Assembly: GCF_050467285.1 (NCBI RefSeq)
Contig: NZ_JBCMUN010000007.1
Coordinates: forward strand, 310,001 to 374,000
Source of the DNA: Paenibacillus_E oryzisoli_A
GTDB lineage: Bacteria > Bacillota > Bacilli > Paenibacillales > NBRC-103111
Length of the DNA stretch: 64,000 bases
Direction of reading: 5' to 3'
The notes under the pieces are model-generated. The model was not told the DNA's origin and did not search any database. It saw nothing but the letters and a program-made list of their open reading frames with translations. The position numbers and the translations under genes are program-made. The first letter of the stretch is position 1, and every line of letters begins with the position of its first letter. This document shows, piece after piece, positions 1-9,051 of the stretch.

Positions 1-287
1 GCCCGATATACGGTTGACTGCGCGTCAAAGTAAATCGTATCTTCTGGATTGGCTAAGCAAGCATCCAGATCTGTGCTCCATCGTACAATTCCAAACTTAC
101 CTGCAAGCGCTTTCAATTTTGTTTCGGAACGTCCAACCAAGATGGGATCTGGGATCACGATATCCCCATTGGGCATCGTAATGCCCCCCTGCTCGCGTAT
201 CGCGAGGATAGAGCGGATCAGATGCTGATTCGTTCCCATCCGCCCGGTTACACCATTCATAATAATTCCGATAGTAGCCGTTGCCAT
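1..287 (-). CDS. Gfo/Idh/MocA family oxidoreductase, N-terminal part (cut by window edge)
   Basis: Only the first 95 codons are present; the rest lies beyond the left edge. The ATG at 287 is preceded by AGAGGAG seven bases upstream. The N-terminus runs into a glycine-rich turn, GVTGRMG at residues 12-18, as in the dinucleotide-binding domain of Gfo/Idh/MocA dehydrogenases. A short insert follows before the VGR strand, as in longer members of the family. Such enzymes oxidise or reduce sugars and cyclitols with NAD(P) in the cytoplasm. It is the last visible gene of the carbohydrate region, downstream of an AraC regulator and a second oxidoreductase of the same superfamily. The substrate cannot be told from this fragment. 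Confidence 0.75.
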   Translation of the reverse strand, partial: MATATIGIIMNGVTGRMGTNQHLIRSILAIREQGGITMPNGDIVIPDPILVGRSETKLKALAGKFGIVRWSTDLDACLANPEDTIYFDAQSTVYR

Positions 288-329
288 GTTAGATCTCCTC
301 TCGTATATGGGTTTGTTGCTTTCTATTTC

Positions 330-358
330 ACTATAAGCGCCGATGCCGACATTGTCCT
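330..358 (-). promoter_or_regulatory. Candidate sigma-A promoter for the leftmost oxidoreductase
   Basis: Read on the minus strand, AGGACA (353-358) and TATAGT (330-335) are separated by 17 bases, ahead of the ATG at 287. The -10 box is good and the -35 box is only fair. The 111-base gap between the AraC gene and the oxidoreductase leaves room for a separate promoter. Confidence 0.35.
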
Positions 359-398
359 CGCAATTCCGTATTCAAATTCTCAATTTCGGAACAACTGT

Positions 399-1196
399 TT
401 AGGGTAGACGATCTTCCTGTTGCTTACGAAATTGTTCAGGGGACGTCCCTGTGAAATGCTTGAAGCTTCGATAGAACGTAGCGATAGACTCATACCCCAC
501 CTCGAAACAAATCGTAGCGACGCTCTTCGTCGTCTCAATCAACAATTTTTTGGCAACGGTATGCCGAACTTCATTGACATATTGGATCGGCGTTAATTGA
601 TACTTCTCTTTGAAAATGGTATGGGCATACCTGACGCTTACTTGAAATTTTTGCGCCAGCAGCTCAGCTGTCAACGACTCAAAATAATGTTCGTCCACAT
701 AGGCTCGAATTCGCTCTGCCCGTAAACTATTCGCATTATCGATGTGGACATGATGCCTCATCCTGCTAAGAAGCAGCAGAAGCTGGCCTACGTAAGAACG
801 CATTGCCCAATCGCTGAATTTGAGCGGCTTTCGCGATTCAAACAGCAATTTACGCAGCAGAAGCCGACATTCATTCGCATATAGGGGTTGTAATCGGAAA
901 GGTGCAGAATGATCCAGGTCGATATCCGACACTTGCATAGGCGCAATGATGGAATGTAAAAGCTCAGGCAGTACGGTCAGCACTAGCAGATTTAACTGGC
1001 TTTCGGAAGAAACCGCATGCTCTCTTTTTGGAGATACGAAGACCACATCGTTGTCTCTGATAAGATAGGGAACCCCTTCAAGAACGATCGTCCCTTCTCC
1101 GTCGATGACAAAAAGAACTTGATACTCATCATGATGATGAGACTGATAACGGTAGCTTTTGGTGTGCTTGTTTTCCGAAATGTGAATGCCTCTCAT
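399..1196 (-). CDS. AraC family transcriptional regulator (soluble, cupin sensor)
   Basis: 265-residue one-component regulator with no membrane segment. The N-terminal half (about 15-110) is histidine-rich and beta-rich, including HHHDEYQVLFVIDGEG, as in AraC-type cupin ligand-binding domains. The C-terminal 100 residues hold two helix-turn-helix motifs, the second running VATICFEVGYESIATFYRSFKHFTG, the classic AraC signature. The ATG at 1196 has AAGGAG seven bases upstream and overlaps the upstream oxidoreductase stop as ATGA, so the two are translationally coupled. It probably controls neighbouring sugar-oxidation genes in response to a sugar or sugar acid; the effector is unknown. Confidence 0.9.
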   Translation of the reverse strand: MRGIHISENKHTKSYRYQSHHHDEYQVLFVIDGEGTIVLEGVPYLIRDNDVVFVSPKREHAVSSESQLNLLVLTVLPELLHSIIAPMQVSDIDLDHSAPFRLQPLYANECRLLLRKLLFESRKPLKFSDWAMRSYVGQLLLLLSRMRHHVHIDNANSLRAERIRAYVDEHYFESLTAELLAQKFQVSVRYAHTIFKEKYQLTPIQYVNEVRHTVAKKLLIETTKSVATICFEVGYESIATFYRSFKHFTGTSPEQFRKQQEDRLP

Positions 1197-2257
1197 GTCT
1201 GGTCTCCTTCGTAATTCTTTCCCAATTCACGAGCCTCGGAAGATGTCCTGTCAATGTTCTGTGAACGAGCGTATCTCTTTTTCCGTAATCGAATACAATC
1301 CGCCACCTCTACAATTTGAGGAGCTAACTCTACCCCTCCCTCCTGCGCAGCATTGTTCCGAATCATATTAAAAAAAGATTCATTCTCAGCGTAAAAACCG
1401 TTTGTGATATACATATCGCTACTATCCGTAAACAGGTCTCCCCTTGTATCACTAATGATATGCCCATTCTTAAAATGGACTAACCTTCCGGGATTGTCGT
1501 GTGAAGCCCATATCGGAAGCTCTGCAAATATCGTCTGATGTAACGAGTTCACTGTCGCACGTTCAATAACTACACCTGCAACCGGACAAAAATGGAGATG
1601 TGCGATTACACCGGAGGCAAATCTACAATCCATGTAGATATTCGCAACATGCTCTCCTAAAGAAGGCAACTCCTGATAAGTAAAATGAATTTCATCAAAA
1701 GGGGACTCTGCCAAAAATGCAACTGCACTTATTCCATGTATCGCCGTGGTATAAAAATCCGGTTCCGTCCTACCCGTACGATAAAAATCGTAACGTATCT
1801 GGTGAACTTTTTCTAGTTTTAGATTCGCTTTCATCATTTCCTTTAGTTTTACCATGACTGGTATATACCAGCGGTTAAATGCAACTTTATTGGGAACTCG
1901 ATTTTTTTCTACAGCAGCGACAATTGCTAACGTCTCTTCTTTGGAAAGGCCGGGCGGCTTCTCCATCAGAATTGGGTATCCTTTCTCAATAACCTTAACG
2001 GAAAGTGCAGCAATGAATGATTCTTTAACGACCAGACATACTGCATCCGGTTTCTCAGTATCCAACATTTCGTCGATATCGGTATAACAAGCTTTAAATC
2101 CGAACATATGCTGGAACTCCTTGGCCCTAATCGGGTCCAGATCACAGCAGGCCGCTAATATGGTACCGGGGTAAAGATCAGCATACTTTTTATAGGAAGG
2201 TCCATGAACTCGCGTGGAATGCCCGCCACACCCAATAACACAAACTTTAAAGCTCAC
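1193..2257 (-). CDS. Gfo/Idh/MocA family oxidoreductase
   Basis: About 354 residues. The NAD(P)-binding loop is VIGCGGHSTRVHG near the N-terminus, and the family's EKP motif appears as MEKPPG. The C-terminal half is the alpha/beta domain of the family. An ATG at 2278 is in frame but has no ribosome site; the GTG at 2257 has GCGAGG nine bases upstream and leads directly into the first beta strand, so I prefer it. It is coupled by an ATGA overlap to the AraC gene downstream. It likely oxidises or epimerises a monosaccharide released by the lyase encoded just upstream. The exact substrate is unknown. Confidence 0.85.
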   Translation of the reverse strand: MSFKVCVIGCGGHSTRVHGPSYKKYADLYPGTILAACCDLDPIRAKEFQHMFGFKACYTDIDEMLDTEKPDAVCLVVKESFIAALSVKVIEKGYPILMEKPPGLSKEETLAIVAAVEKNRVPNKVAFNRWYIPVMVKLKEMMKANLKLEKVHQIRYDFYRTGRTEPDFYTTAIHGISAVAFLAESPFDEIHFTYQELPSLGEHVANIYMDCRFASGVIAHLHFCPVAGVVIERATVNSLHQTIFAELPIWASHDNPGRLVHFKNGHIISDTRGDLFTDSSDMYITNGFYAENESFFNMIRNNAAQEGGVELAPQIVEVADCIRLRKKRYARSQNIDRTSSEARELGKNYEGDQT

Positions 2258-2290
2258 CTGTATGCGCCTCGCTTTCATATAAAGTTAATA

Positions 2291-2341
2291 AATAAAGAAC
2301 GCCAGACAAAGGAAACCCCTAGGCATTCCGTTCATCTGGCG
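2291..2341 (-). terminator. Rho-independent terminator after the heparinase II/III-like lyase gene
   Basis: CGCCAGA (2300-2306) pairs with TCTGGCG (2335-2341), with further inner pairing of AA/GGAA against TTCC/TT. On the minus strand the stem is followed by a T-rich run (TTCTTTATTTATT). It separates the 1624-residue lyase gene from the oxidoreductase-AraC pair. Confidence 0.65.
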
Positions 2342-2386
2342 CTACTCCTCTTATACCCGGGACACTATGCTCCCGCACCTTATTCG

Positions 2387-5300
2387 CTAATCCGCTGTCA
2401 TCACCGTCAAATACGGGCGGTAAGTGGCGCTGCTGGTCTCCTTGCTCAGGATGGCTACATAGCCTTCGCTCGTCTGTGTGCCAATGCCGATGCTGGCCGC
2501 GCCGTCGCCGACATACTGAGCGTACACGTACGGCGTTACATCGAGCTCAATCCAATTCCCCGACGTCGTCGCGACGCCCGACGCAAGCGTTGTGCCAAGC
2601 GCCGGCCGATTCGCCTCTGACAACGCCGACTCGGTCCACATATCGTCGGCAACGCCGTACAGTGTGAGATCTACTTCATTACCGGAATAAAGCGACGGTT
2701 TTTTGACCGCGTACAGGTGCAGCTTGGCACTAACAATGCGACTCCCACTTGCTAGCGACGATAAGTCGAACTTCATATAGCCATAGCGGGATGTGCCAGG
2801 ATCACTCGGTGACTGCTTGACCTCCATCGCCGTCAGGCTGCCAAAATTGTCGTTCGTTCGCCAAGTGATCGTATAGGCATCGTCCGTCGGCGCGTAATTC
2901 GCACTGTTCATGGAATAGACCGCGGCCGTAGCCGTGCCTGTATGGCCTGCCGCATCGGCGAAGTTGAATGTGAAACTGCCGTTGGCACTGAACGTGTAGC
3001 TGGACGAGCCGCCGTTATTCGTGATCGTCACCGGCTCGCTGGGCACCAGTGTAGCTACGGTGCCACCATACGTCACCTCCTCGACGCTGTAGGCGATCGT
3101 TGCCGTTGGCGCTGTCATGTCAACCGCGATCGTACGGCTCTGCACGAGACCAGGATTGCCGCTTCCGTCCTTGGCCCGGTATTGCAGCTCGTACGTACCG
3201 TCCTCATCGAACATAAGTGACGAGGCGTATGGCTGCCAGGTGTTCCCGGCGTCTAAACTGTATTCGAGCGTCGCTCCCGTCGGGAACGGATCCGTGTAGC
3301 CGAGCGTTGCAGTCACCGGTGTCGTATACCAGCCGTTCAGCCCGTTCGGCGATGCCGGAGACAAAGCAAGCGTGGCCGGCGATGCCCCTTCCCGCGTCGT
3401 CACCTCCAGATACGGCTGGTAATTGGCGCTGCTGGTCTCCTTGCTTAGGACAGCTACATAGCCTTCGCTCGTTTGTGTGCCGATGCCGAAGCTGGCTACA
3501 CCGTCGCCGGCATGCTGCCCATATACGTACGAGGTGACGTCCAGCGTGAGCCAATTGCCCTGCGCCGTTGCGACACCGGATGCAAGTTCAGTACCGAGCG
3601 CCGGTCGGTTCGCCGCTGTAAGCGTCATCTCCGTCCAAGTGTCGTCTGCAACGCCGTAAAGCGTAAGATCCGCTTCATTGCCGGTGGCGAGCGATGTTTT
3701 TTTGGTCGCGTACAGGTGCAGCTTGGCGCTAACGATATTGCCCCCGCCTGCCAGTGAGGACAAATCGAATTTCATATAAGCGTTGCGATTGGCACCGGGG
3801 TCGCTGGGCGACTGCTTGACCTCCATCGTCGACAGGCTGCCGAAGTTGTCGTTCGTTCGCCATGCAACCGTATACGCATCGTCCGTCGGTGCAAAGGTTG
3901 CCGCATTCGTGCCGTCGTACACGGTAATGAGCGTTTGTGCCATCCGGGTCTGACCGTTCATCCGGATCACCACACTGATGTTTGCCGTGCCTAGACCATT
4001 GGCCGTCACGACGCCATTTCCGTCTACGGACGCAACCGACGGCAAGTCGCTCGCGAACCTCACGTCGGCGCCCGCCAGGTTAGCCGGGCTCGTATCGCCC
4101 ATCGTGACGGACAGCGCGAGTGCGGCGTTGTGTCCCAACACGATGCGTGGCTGCGCAGCCGTAAGCGATACCTCTTTCATAAACGGCTCGCTGTCGAAAA
4201 TGCCAGCTTCGGTAATAGAATTAAAGGCACTCTTGCTATTGCCTCGCCCAATCACTTTCACATAACGAGCGTTCGTTGCGGCGAAATCGAAGAACTGCAG
4301 GTCCTGTGTGGTGCCGCTGCTGCTGCCGCTGAATACCGTCGTCCAGTTGTCACCATCCGGAGAAAGCGCGATATCGAGATTGGCCGTTCGCGCATCGCCT
4401 GCATAGAATGCCAGCGCCACGCTGCTCACCTCACGCTCCGTCCCGAGGTCGAACTGCAGCCATTTGCCGATCCCTTCTTCCGACCAGAACGTGGCGGAAT
4501 CGTTATCGATCGCGTTCATCGGATCGCTGGCTGCGGGGTCGCTCGACGTAACGCCGACGATATCGAGCGTACCTGCCCCGCGCGGATATTGATACACCAG
4601 GTCAAACGTATATACCGATTGCGCCGAACCGTCGGCCGATGTCACTACCACGGTCGTCGTGCCGGGCACCTGCTGCGCGGGGATCGTCTCCACGCTTGCC
4701 TTGGCGTCGGCGGGGATGCCGACGATGCTCGGAACGTTCGTTCGACCAACGACCGGTACCGTGTATGCGAACGTACCGGAGACAAACGTATCCAACGGTT
4801 TGCCGTTCACCGCCGCTGCCATCAGACTGGCGTTGGCCCCAGTGCTCGTTCCGTTCGATGTCATCCGCAGCATGGAGCTATTGCCGTCCCAGGACACAAC
4901 GGAATGGAACACGGCGCCTACCAATTGCAGCGGCACATACACCGTATCATTCACCGACGAGGGCGCGTGCCGTAGCGTAACGGTGGAACCATCGACAAGC
5001 GCGTCTGGATCGCCCACCGTCAGCGCAAACGTGCTGCCGCCGGCATTTCCTGTCGCCGTATGCGTCGTTCCGTTCCATGTCCACGTGGCGCCGAGCGCAT
5101 CGAATACGGATGCAAACGGTACCATGACCGTGCCATCCTCCGTACGGGCTGCCTCGGTTAGGGCATGAAGCTGGCCATCACGGACGATCTGCATCCCTTG
5201 CGTGCGGTAATCGTTCGTGCCCGACAACGAGGCCGTATCCGTAGCGGTATTAAGCGAGACAGTCTGATTCCCGACGGTGAACGTCCATTCATTGCCGCTT

Positions 5301-7261
5301 CGCGTGTAGCCTACCTGCTGCGGTGAATCCGTCGCTGCTGACCACGAGAAGGCGACGGCATTCTGCAGGTCATCTGTCGTTGCACTCAGCTTTACTGCTT
5401 GCCATGCCAGCGCGTCATAACGGGTCGGGACGCGACGCGTGTCGACGCCAATATCCAGCCCATCTTGCGTCAGTGGCACGATGCGCAGCGCGGATGATGT
5501 ACCCGGCACCAGGAATCCGTTGTCCGACTGAGGAACGAGGTACTGGTTCTCCGGCCAGAAGCGGAAATCCAGCGTGCGGGGCGCATCGAGCGCAACGTCG
5601 TCAACGACAATCAGCACATCCGGTTTAAGAAACAGCAAGTGCCGCCTGTATTTGGTCAGCCCGAGCGAAGGGTCATACGCTGCGGTTGCGTCACCGACCA
5701 TATAGTCAAGCCCAGGGGACGAAGTCGCTTTGGCCACATTCGGATCTGCCTGCAAGTCGTGATACGGCTGTATCGTCATCCAGTCGCCGCCTTCGCCAAG
5801 CTGTCCCTGACCGTCAATCGTCATGGAATTGTGATTAAGCGTAAGCTTCGGCCATGCATACCCGTCGTCGCGAATCAGCGACTCGCCGTTGCCAAACAGC
5901 AGGAACGAGCCGGCAGCCGGATCAACGTGGCCAGAGCCCCAGTCATACTGAGGACTGAGCCCATTGCTCAGCTCCAATTCCTTGTGCCCAAGCGGCGGGC
6001 CGGAACGGAAGAACAGCGCTGACTCATCCCCATCCCAGGAGCTACGCGCGTTTACGATATCGAGATCGCTGAAACGGTTCATCGTAGGCAGCGCTCCGGC
6101 TGCCGGCGAAATGGCCGGAACCGATGGATCGTACCAGAACAAATCCATGAACACCCGCTTGGGGGTGGTGATGCCGGCCGCAACCGTTTGGTCCGCCAGC
6201 CATTGCATATTGCCATCATTGAACCTGCTGGCCAAGAGCCGCAGCATATGCTCCATCACGTTACCGTTACCGGTGCTGTCGCCGAAGGCGAAGAAATATT
6301 TGTCCTTCGTCCAGCCGTTTACCGGCAAGAAATTTTGCAGCAAAAACGCCGATGTTTGCGAGAACCATTCCGTTGTAAGCAGATCCGTTCCGAGCAGTTT
6401 ATTGGCCATGTCGGCATACGTAAACAAGCTTTCCATGCCATAGAACAAATAGTCCATTCCTTCGTGGTTCGCGCCGTCTTCCGGCAGCACGGACATCGTC
6501 GTGCTGAAGTTGCGATTCGCCGTTTCCAGCCACGGCAGCACCGTCGGCTCCTCGTCGTACATCGCCATCGCGGCTGCTGCCATTCCGGAAACGGCTACCC
6601 AATTATGATTTTGCAACCAGGAGCGGTTCCAGTAGGATTGTCTTGTTAACGTTGCCTTCTCGTACACCTTGCCGCCCTCGAGCAGCATCTTGGCACGCAT
6701 CGTGGCCTTCGTCGGCTCGTCCAGATCCGCGAATAGCCAGTCGTAAGCCTGCGCGAGCGCCATCAGCGCCTGACCGGTTGCCAAGTCGGGCGCCGGCTGC
6801 CACTGCGGATAGCCGCAGACGGCCTCGATCCATTCCACTGCGGAATCGAGATACTTCTGGTCGCCGCTGAGCACATACGCCATGGCGAGTGTGGGGATGA
6901 TGTCGGTAAGCGAGGAGAACACTGGATCGGCAGCGGCCAAGCTGCCGTCCACCGTTAACGGCGGATGGGTTGACACGGCGTCGTCCGCCTTGGCATACGT
7001 GGCCGCAACTACATCTGCGAATGCCGGCGTCGCGCTTTTCACGTGAATGTCAGCCAGTCCGGAAGCATCCATCAACAACCTCGGATGCGCGCCTTCGTAC
7101 GACTCCAGTTGATCATAATCGATGGCGAACGCTTTTGTATCCAGCCCTTGGTAAATCGGATCTTCTTCCGCACGGACTGGTGCAGCGAGCCACGGGGCCA
7201 GCATCGTCAAGACTAGCGTTAGAACTAGCGATTGGCTAAGTAGACGAAATTTGCTATTCAT
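2387..7261 (-). CDS. Secreted multidomain heparinase II/III-type polysaccharide lyase with CBM96 modules
   Basis: 1624 residues. A signal peptide (about 1-31, ending PVRAEE) directs export. Residues 50-380 form the all-helical toroid of heparinase II/III and alginate-type lyases, with NHNW near 220 and HEGMDY near 265 as likely active-site segments. A beta-sandwich heparinase domain follows to about 640. Then come a copper-amine-oxidase-N-like domain (about 690-795), a cadherin-like sandwich, an F5/8C discoidin domain (about 900-1020), a BIG2-like Ig domain, a CBM96-type module, an OmpL47-type Ig domain, and a second CBM96-type module at the C-terminus. It should cleave uronic-acid glycans by beta-elimination outside the cell. 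The ATG at 7261 has GGGGAG nine bases upstream. No sortase motif or SLH domain is seen. The glycan substrate is inferred only from the fold. Confidence 0.85.
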   Translation of the reverse strand: MNSKFRLLSQSLVLTLVLTMLAPWLAAPVRAEEDPIYQGLDTKAFAIDYDQLESYEGAHPRLLMDASGLADIHVKSATPAFADVVAATYAKADDAVSTHPPLTVDGSLAAADPVFSSLTDIIPTLAMAYVLSGDQKYLDSAVEWIEAVCGYPQWQPAPDLATGQALMALAQAYDWLFADLDEPTKATMRAKMLLEGGKVYEKATLTRQSYWNRSWLQNHNWVAVSGMAAAAMAMYDEEPTVLPWLETANRNFSTTMSVLPEDGANHEGMDYLFYGMESLFTYADMANKLLGTDLLTTEWFSQTSAFLLQNFLPVNGWTKDKYFFAFGDSTGNGNVMEHMLRLLASRFNDGNMQWLADQTVAAGITTPKRVFMDLFWYDPSVPAISPAAGALPTMNRFSDLDIVNARSSWDGDESALFFRSGPPLGHKELELSNGLSPQYDWGSGHVDPAAGSFLLFGNGESLIRDDGYAWPKLTLNHNSMTIDGQGQLGEGGDWMTIQPYHDLQADPNVAKATSSPGLDYMVGDATAAYDPSLGLTKYRRHLLFLKPDVLIVVDDVALDAPRTLDFRFWPENQYLVPQSDNGFLVPGTSSALRIVPLTQDGLDIGVDTRRVPTRYDALAWQAVKLSATTDDLQNAVAFSWSAATDSPQQVGYTRSGNEWTFTVGNQTVSLNTATDTASLSGTNDYRTQGMQIVRDGQLHALTEAARTEDGTVMVPFASVFDALGATWTWNGTTHTATGNAGGSTFALTVGDPDALVDGSTVTLRHAPSSVNDTVYVPLQLVGAVFHSVVSWDGNSSMLRMTSNGTSTGANASLMAAAVNGKPLDTFVSGTFAYTVPVVGRTNVPSIVGIPADAKASVETIPAQQVPGTTTVVVTSADGSAQSVYTFDLVYQYPRGAGTLDIVGVTSSDPAASDPMNAIDNDSATFWSEEGIGKWLQFDLGTEREVSSVALAFYAGDARTANLDIALSPDGDNWTTVFSGSSSGTTQDLQFFDFAATNARYVKVIGRGNSKSAFNSITEAGIFDSEPFMKEVSLTAAQPRIVLGHNAALALSVTMGDTSPANLAGADVRFASDLPSVASVDGNGVVTANGLGTANISVVIRMNGQTRMAQTLITVYDGTNAATFAPTDDAYTVAWRTNDNFGSLSTMEVKQSPSDPGANRNAYMKFDLSSLAGGGNIVSAKLHLYATKKTSLATGNEADLTLYGVADDTWTEMTLTAANRPALGTELASGVATAQGNWLTLDVTSYVYGQHAGDGVASFGIGTQTSEGYVAVLSKETSSANYQPYLEVTTREGASPATLALSPASPNGLNGWYTTPVTATLGYTDPFPTGATLEYSLDAGNTWQPYASSLMFDEDGTYELQYRAKDGSGNPGLVQSRTIAVDMTAPTATIAYSVEEVTYGGTVATLVPSEPVTITNNGGSSSYTFSANGSFTFNFADAAGHTGTATAAVYSMNSANYAPTDDAYTITWRTNDNFGSLTAMEVKQSPSDPGTSRYGYMKFDLSSLASGSRIVSAKLHLYAVKKPSLYSGNEVDLTLYGVADDMWTESALSEANRPALGTTLASGVATTSGNWIELDVTPYVYAQYVGDGAASIGIGTQTSEGYVAILSKETSSATYRPYLTVMTAD
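2405..2893 (-). repeat. CBM96 module repeat, C-terminal copy
   Basis: Encodes the last carbohydrate-binding module of the lyase. It is nearly identical in large part to the stretch about 1 kb upstream in the same gene (3403-3891), for example the shared coding for WRTNDNFGSL and GIGTQTSEGYVA. The two copies are about 1000 bases apart and in the same orientation, which marks an internal duplication. Confidence 0.75.
3403..3891 (-). repeat. CBM96 module repeat, internal copy
   Basis: First copy in reading order of the duplicated carbohydrate-binding module of the lyase. The partner copy lies at 2405-2893. An OmpL47-like Ig domain is encoded between them. Confidence 0.75.
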
Positions 7262-7366
7262 TTTATCGAACTCCCCACTTATTCGATTTTATTCCTCCAA
7301 TATCAGATGAAGATTGTAGTACGAGTCTCTCCAATTCGTTCTTGATTCCACTCCTCTCGCCTTTGT

Positions 7367-9013
7367 TTAATGACGCGTCTTCAATCGAAGTTCCAGCTGA
7401 GCAGCATATACAGACAGGGGCGCGATTGGACCATGATTAAGTGCTTCCACATATCCCCAGTCATCCGAACGGTTGTACGTACTCCGTTCTACCTTCACCT
7501 CCTCACCCGGATCACTCGCAAAAGCGCCGACTACGATACTTTTCGGATACATGCGGTGATCTTGCAGCGTGTCTATGCCCATATGGCAGCTCCAATACCA
7601 AGCATAGAACAATTCATCCCGGCGTTCCTTCTTTAAAAGTAAAGTTTCCGTCTTCGACCTCGCGTCGCCATACGTATTCCATCCTGGCTTTGGTTCGGAA
7701 TGCGTATATCTTAGATTCCAAAAGGTATTGTATTGTCCCGTGTACGGCAGATTGAAGATCGCGCCACCTCCCGATATCTTGGAAACGCCAACCATATTCT
7801 CGAACAAATTGAAGCTTGGCGCTCCTCCGCCATGAGAGTCGATCTCGGTACCTGCTGCATGGAACCGTATGTCGGTAAAAACGTTCCCCTGCGTCGTCCC
7901 CTCGATGCCGACCCCATGCGTAAGAAACGAGCGAATATCAATGTCGGCGAACAGGTTGTCGCATGCGTGCGCGTAACATTTCATGCCGAAATGTCCAGGG
8001 TGTCCGTACATTTCGACCTGACATACCGTAACATTCCTGCTGTCTCTAAGCTGGATCCCCTGCGTGTAATTGTTCATCACGACATTTCGAACCCATCCGT
8101 GCGCCACGCGGTGCATACAGATCCCCGACCAACCGTAGTCGACTTCGTGGTTCTTGTGATGGTAGTATCCTCCTCCATCCCATGCGCTTTCCAATCGGAG
8201 ATCTTCGATCCCCACCCCTCGCAGCATATCGATCCGGCAAACAAACGGTGCACAAGCGAGCAACACATCGCGACGCAACGGCTGCTTCAAGCGGATATGC
8301 CGTTCATCCAGCACGCGGTCGATTTCAACCAGCCACTGGTAGGAAGCGGCTCTACGAGTGCCGGCGGTATGTGCATCTTCCCAAGCCGGATCGAGCTCCA
8401 GCGGAGCAATCAGCTCGCGAATTAACGTTCCATCGTCGTCCGTATTTCGCATGCAGAGCAGGATACAATCGCCCTCCTTGAGCAGCGAAGTATCGGATAA
8501 AGAAAGGACGGTCTCACCCTTATGAGCGTTTTCGGAAATGGTGGCAACTTGCGGCAGTTCCTTCGGGCTTAGAAACTTCTCGTTCCCGAACAAGGCATCC
8601 CCTGTGTGGATGATACCCGGAGAAAGCCAGGGCATCTTCTCCGACAGGATGGGACGATGCTGATAGAACACTGTTCCATCGCTCCCGCTTCCTTCCCCTT
8701 TCAGAACGACATGACTGTAATTCATCTTCAGGTAATTGTCCTTGCCCGGATCCATTCGAAGATCATAGCGTCCCTTCGGGAAAAAGAGAACGCCGCCGCC
8801 ACGCTTTCCGACCGTGTCGATCAGCTGCTGAATTCGCTCTGTCACATCCATTCCCGTATCCGGAACGATTCCGAAATCGCTTACCGGGATCAGAACCAAA
8901 TGCTCTGGCATCTCTTCTTCCCCATACTTGTACCCGGCATAGGAAAAATCCGGCAAAATCGATTGGTTTCCTTTCGCCATATACTCGTCAAAAATTACTG
9001 CTTGCATCGTCAT
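7367..9013 (-). CDS. Cytoplasmic right-handed beta-helix (pectate-lyase-superfamily) protein
   Basis: 548 residues without a signal peptide. The N-terminal motif DFGIVPDTGMDVTERIQQ followed by GGGVLFFPKGRYDL is the entry to the pectate-lyase-3 beta helix shared by GH28-like hydrolases and lyases. Repeating coils follow (for example NNYTQGIQLRDSRNVTVCQVEMYGH read in two parts near 315-340). No catalytic triad could be fixed by eye. With no export signal it should act on imported oligosaccharides or sugar lactones. It sits between the D-2-hydroxyacid dehydrogenase and the secreted lyase, all co-directional. Two ATGs (9013 and 9007) share one AAGGA ribosome site; the first is given. Confidence 0.7.
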   Translation of the reverse strand: MTMQAVIFDEYMAKGNQSILPDFSYAGYKYGEEEMPEHLVLIPVSDFGIVPDTGMDVTERIQQLIDTVGKRGGGVLFFPKGRYDLRMDPGKDNYLKMNYSHVVLKGEGSGSDGTVFYQHRPILSEKMPWLSPGIIHTGDALFGNEKFLSPKELPQVATISENAHKGETVLSLSDTSLLKEGDCILLCMRNTDDDGTLIRELIAPLELDPAWEDAHTAGTRRAASYQWLVEIDRVLDERHIRLKQPLRRDVLLACAPFVCRIDMLRGVGIEDLRLESAWDGGGYYHHKNHEVDYGWSGICMHRVAHGWVRNVVMNNYTQGIQLRDSRNVTVCQVEMYGHPGHFGMKCYAHACDNLFADIDIRSFLTHGVGIEGTTQGNVFTDIRFHAAGTEIDSHGGGAPSFNLFENMVGVSKISGGGAIFNLPYTGQYNTFWNLRYTHSEPKPGWNTYGDARSKTETLLLKKERRDELFYAWYWSCHMGIDTLQDHRMYPKSIVVGAFASDPGEEVKVERSTYNRSDDWGYVEALNHGPIAPLSVYAAQLELRLKTRH

Positions 9014-9051
9014 CTCGTCCTTCCGGTTTCATAATACGAGTCGTCAATCGG

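Noticed and set aside
4130..4975. A 281-codon open frame on the plus strand inside the heparinase-type lyase gene
   Set aside because: It is antisense to a strongly supported coding frame with recognisable domains, has no ribosome site and encodes an Arg/Cys/His-rich sequence typical of a shadow frame.
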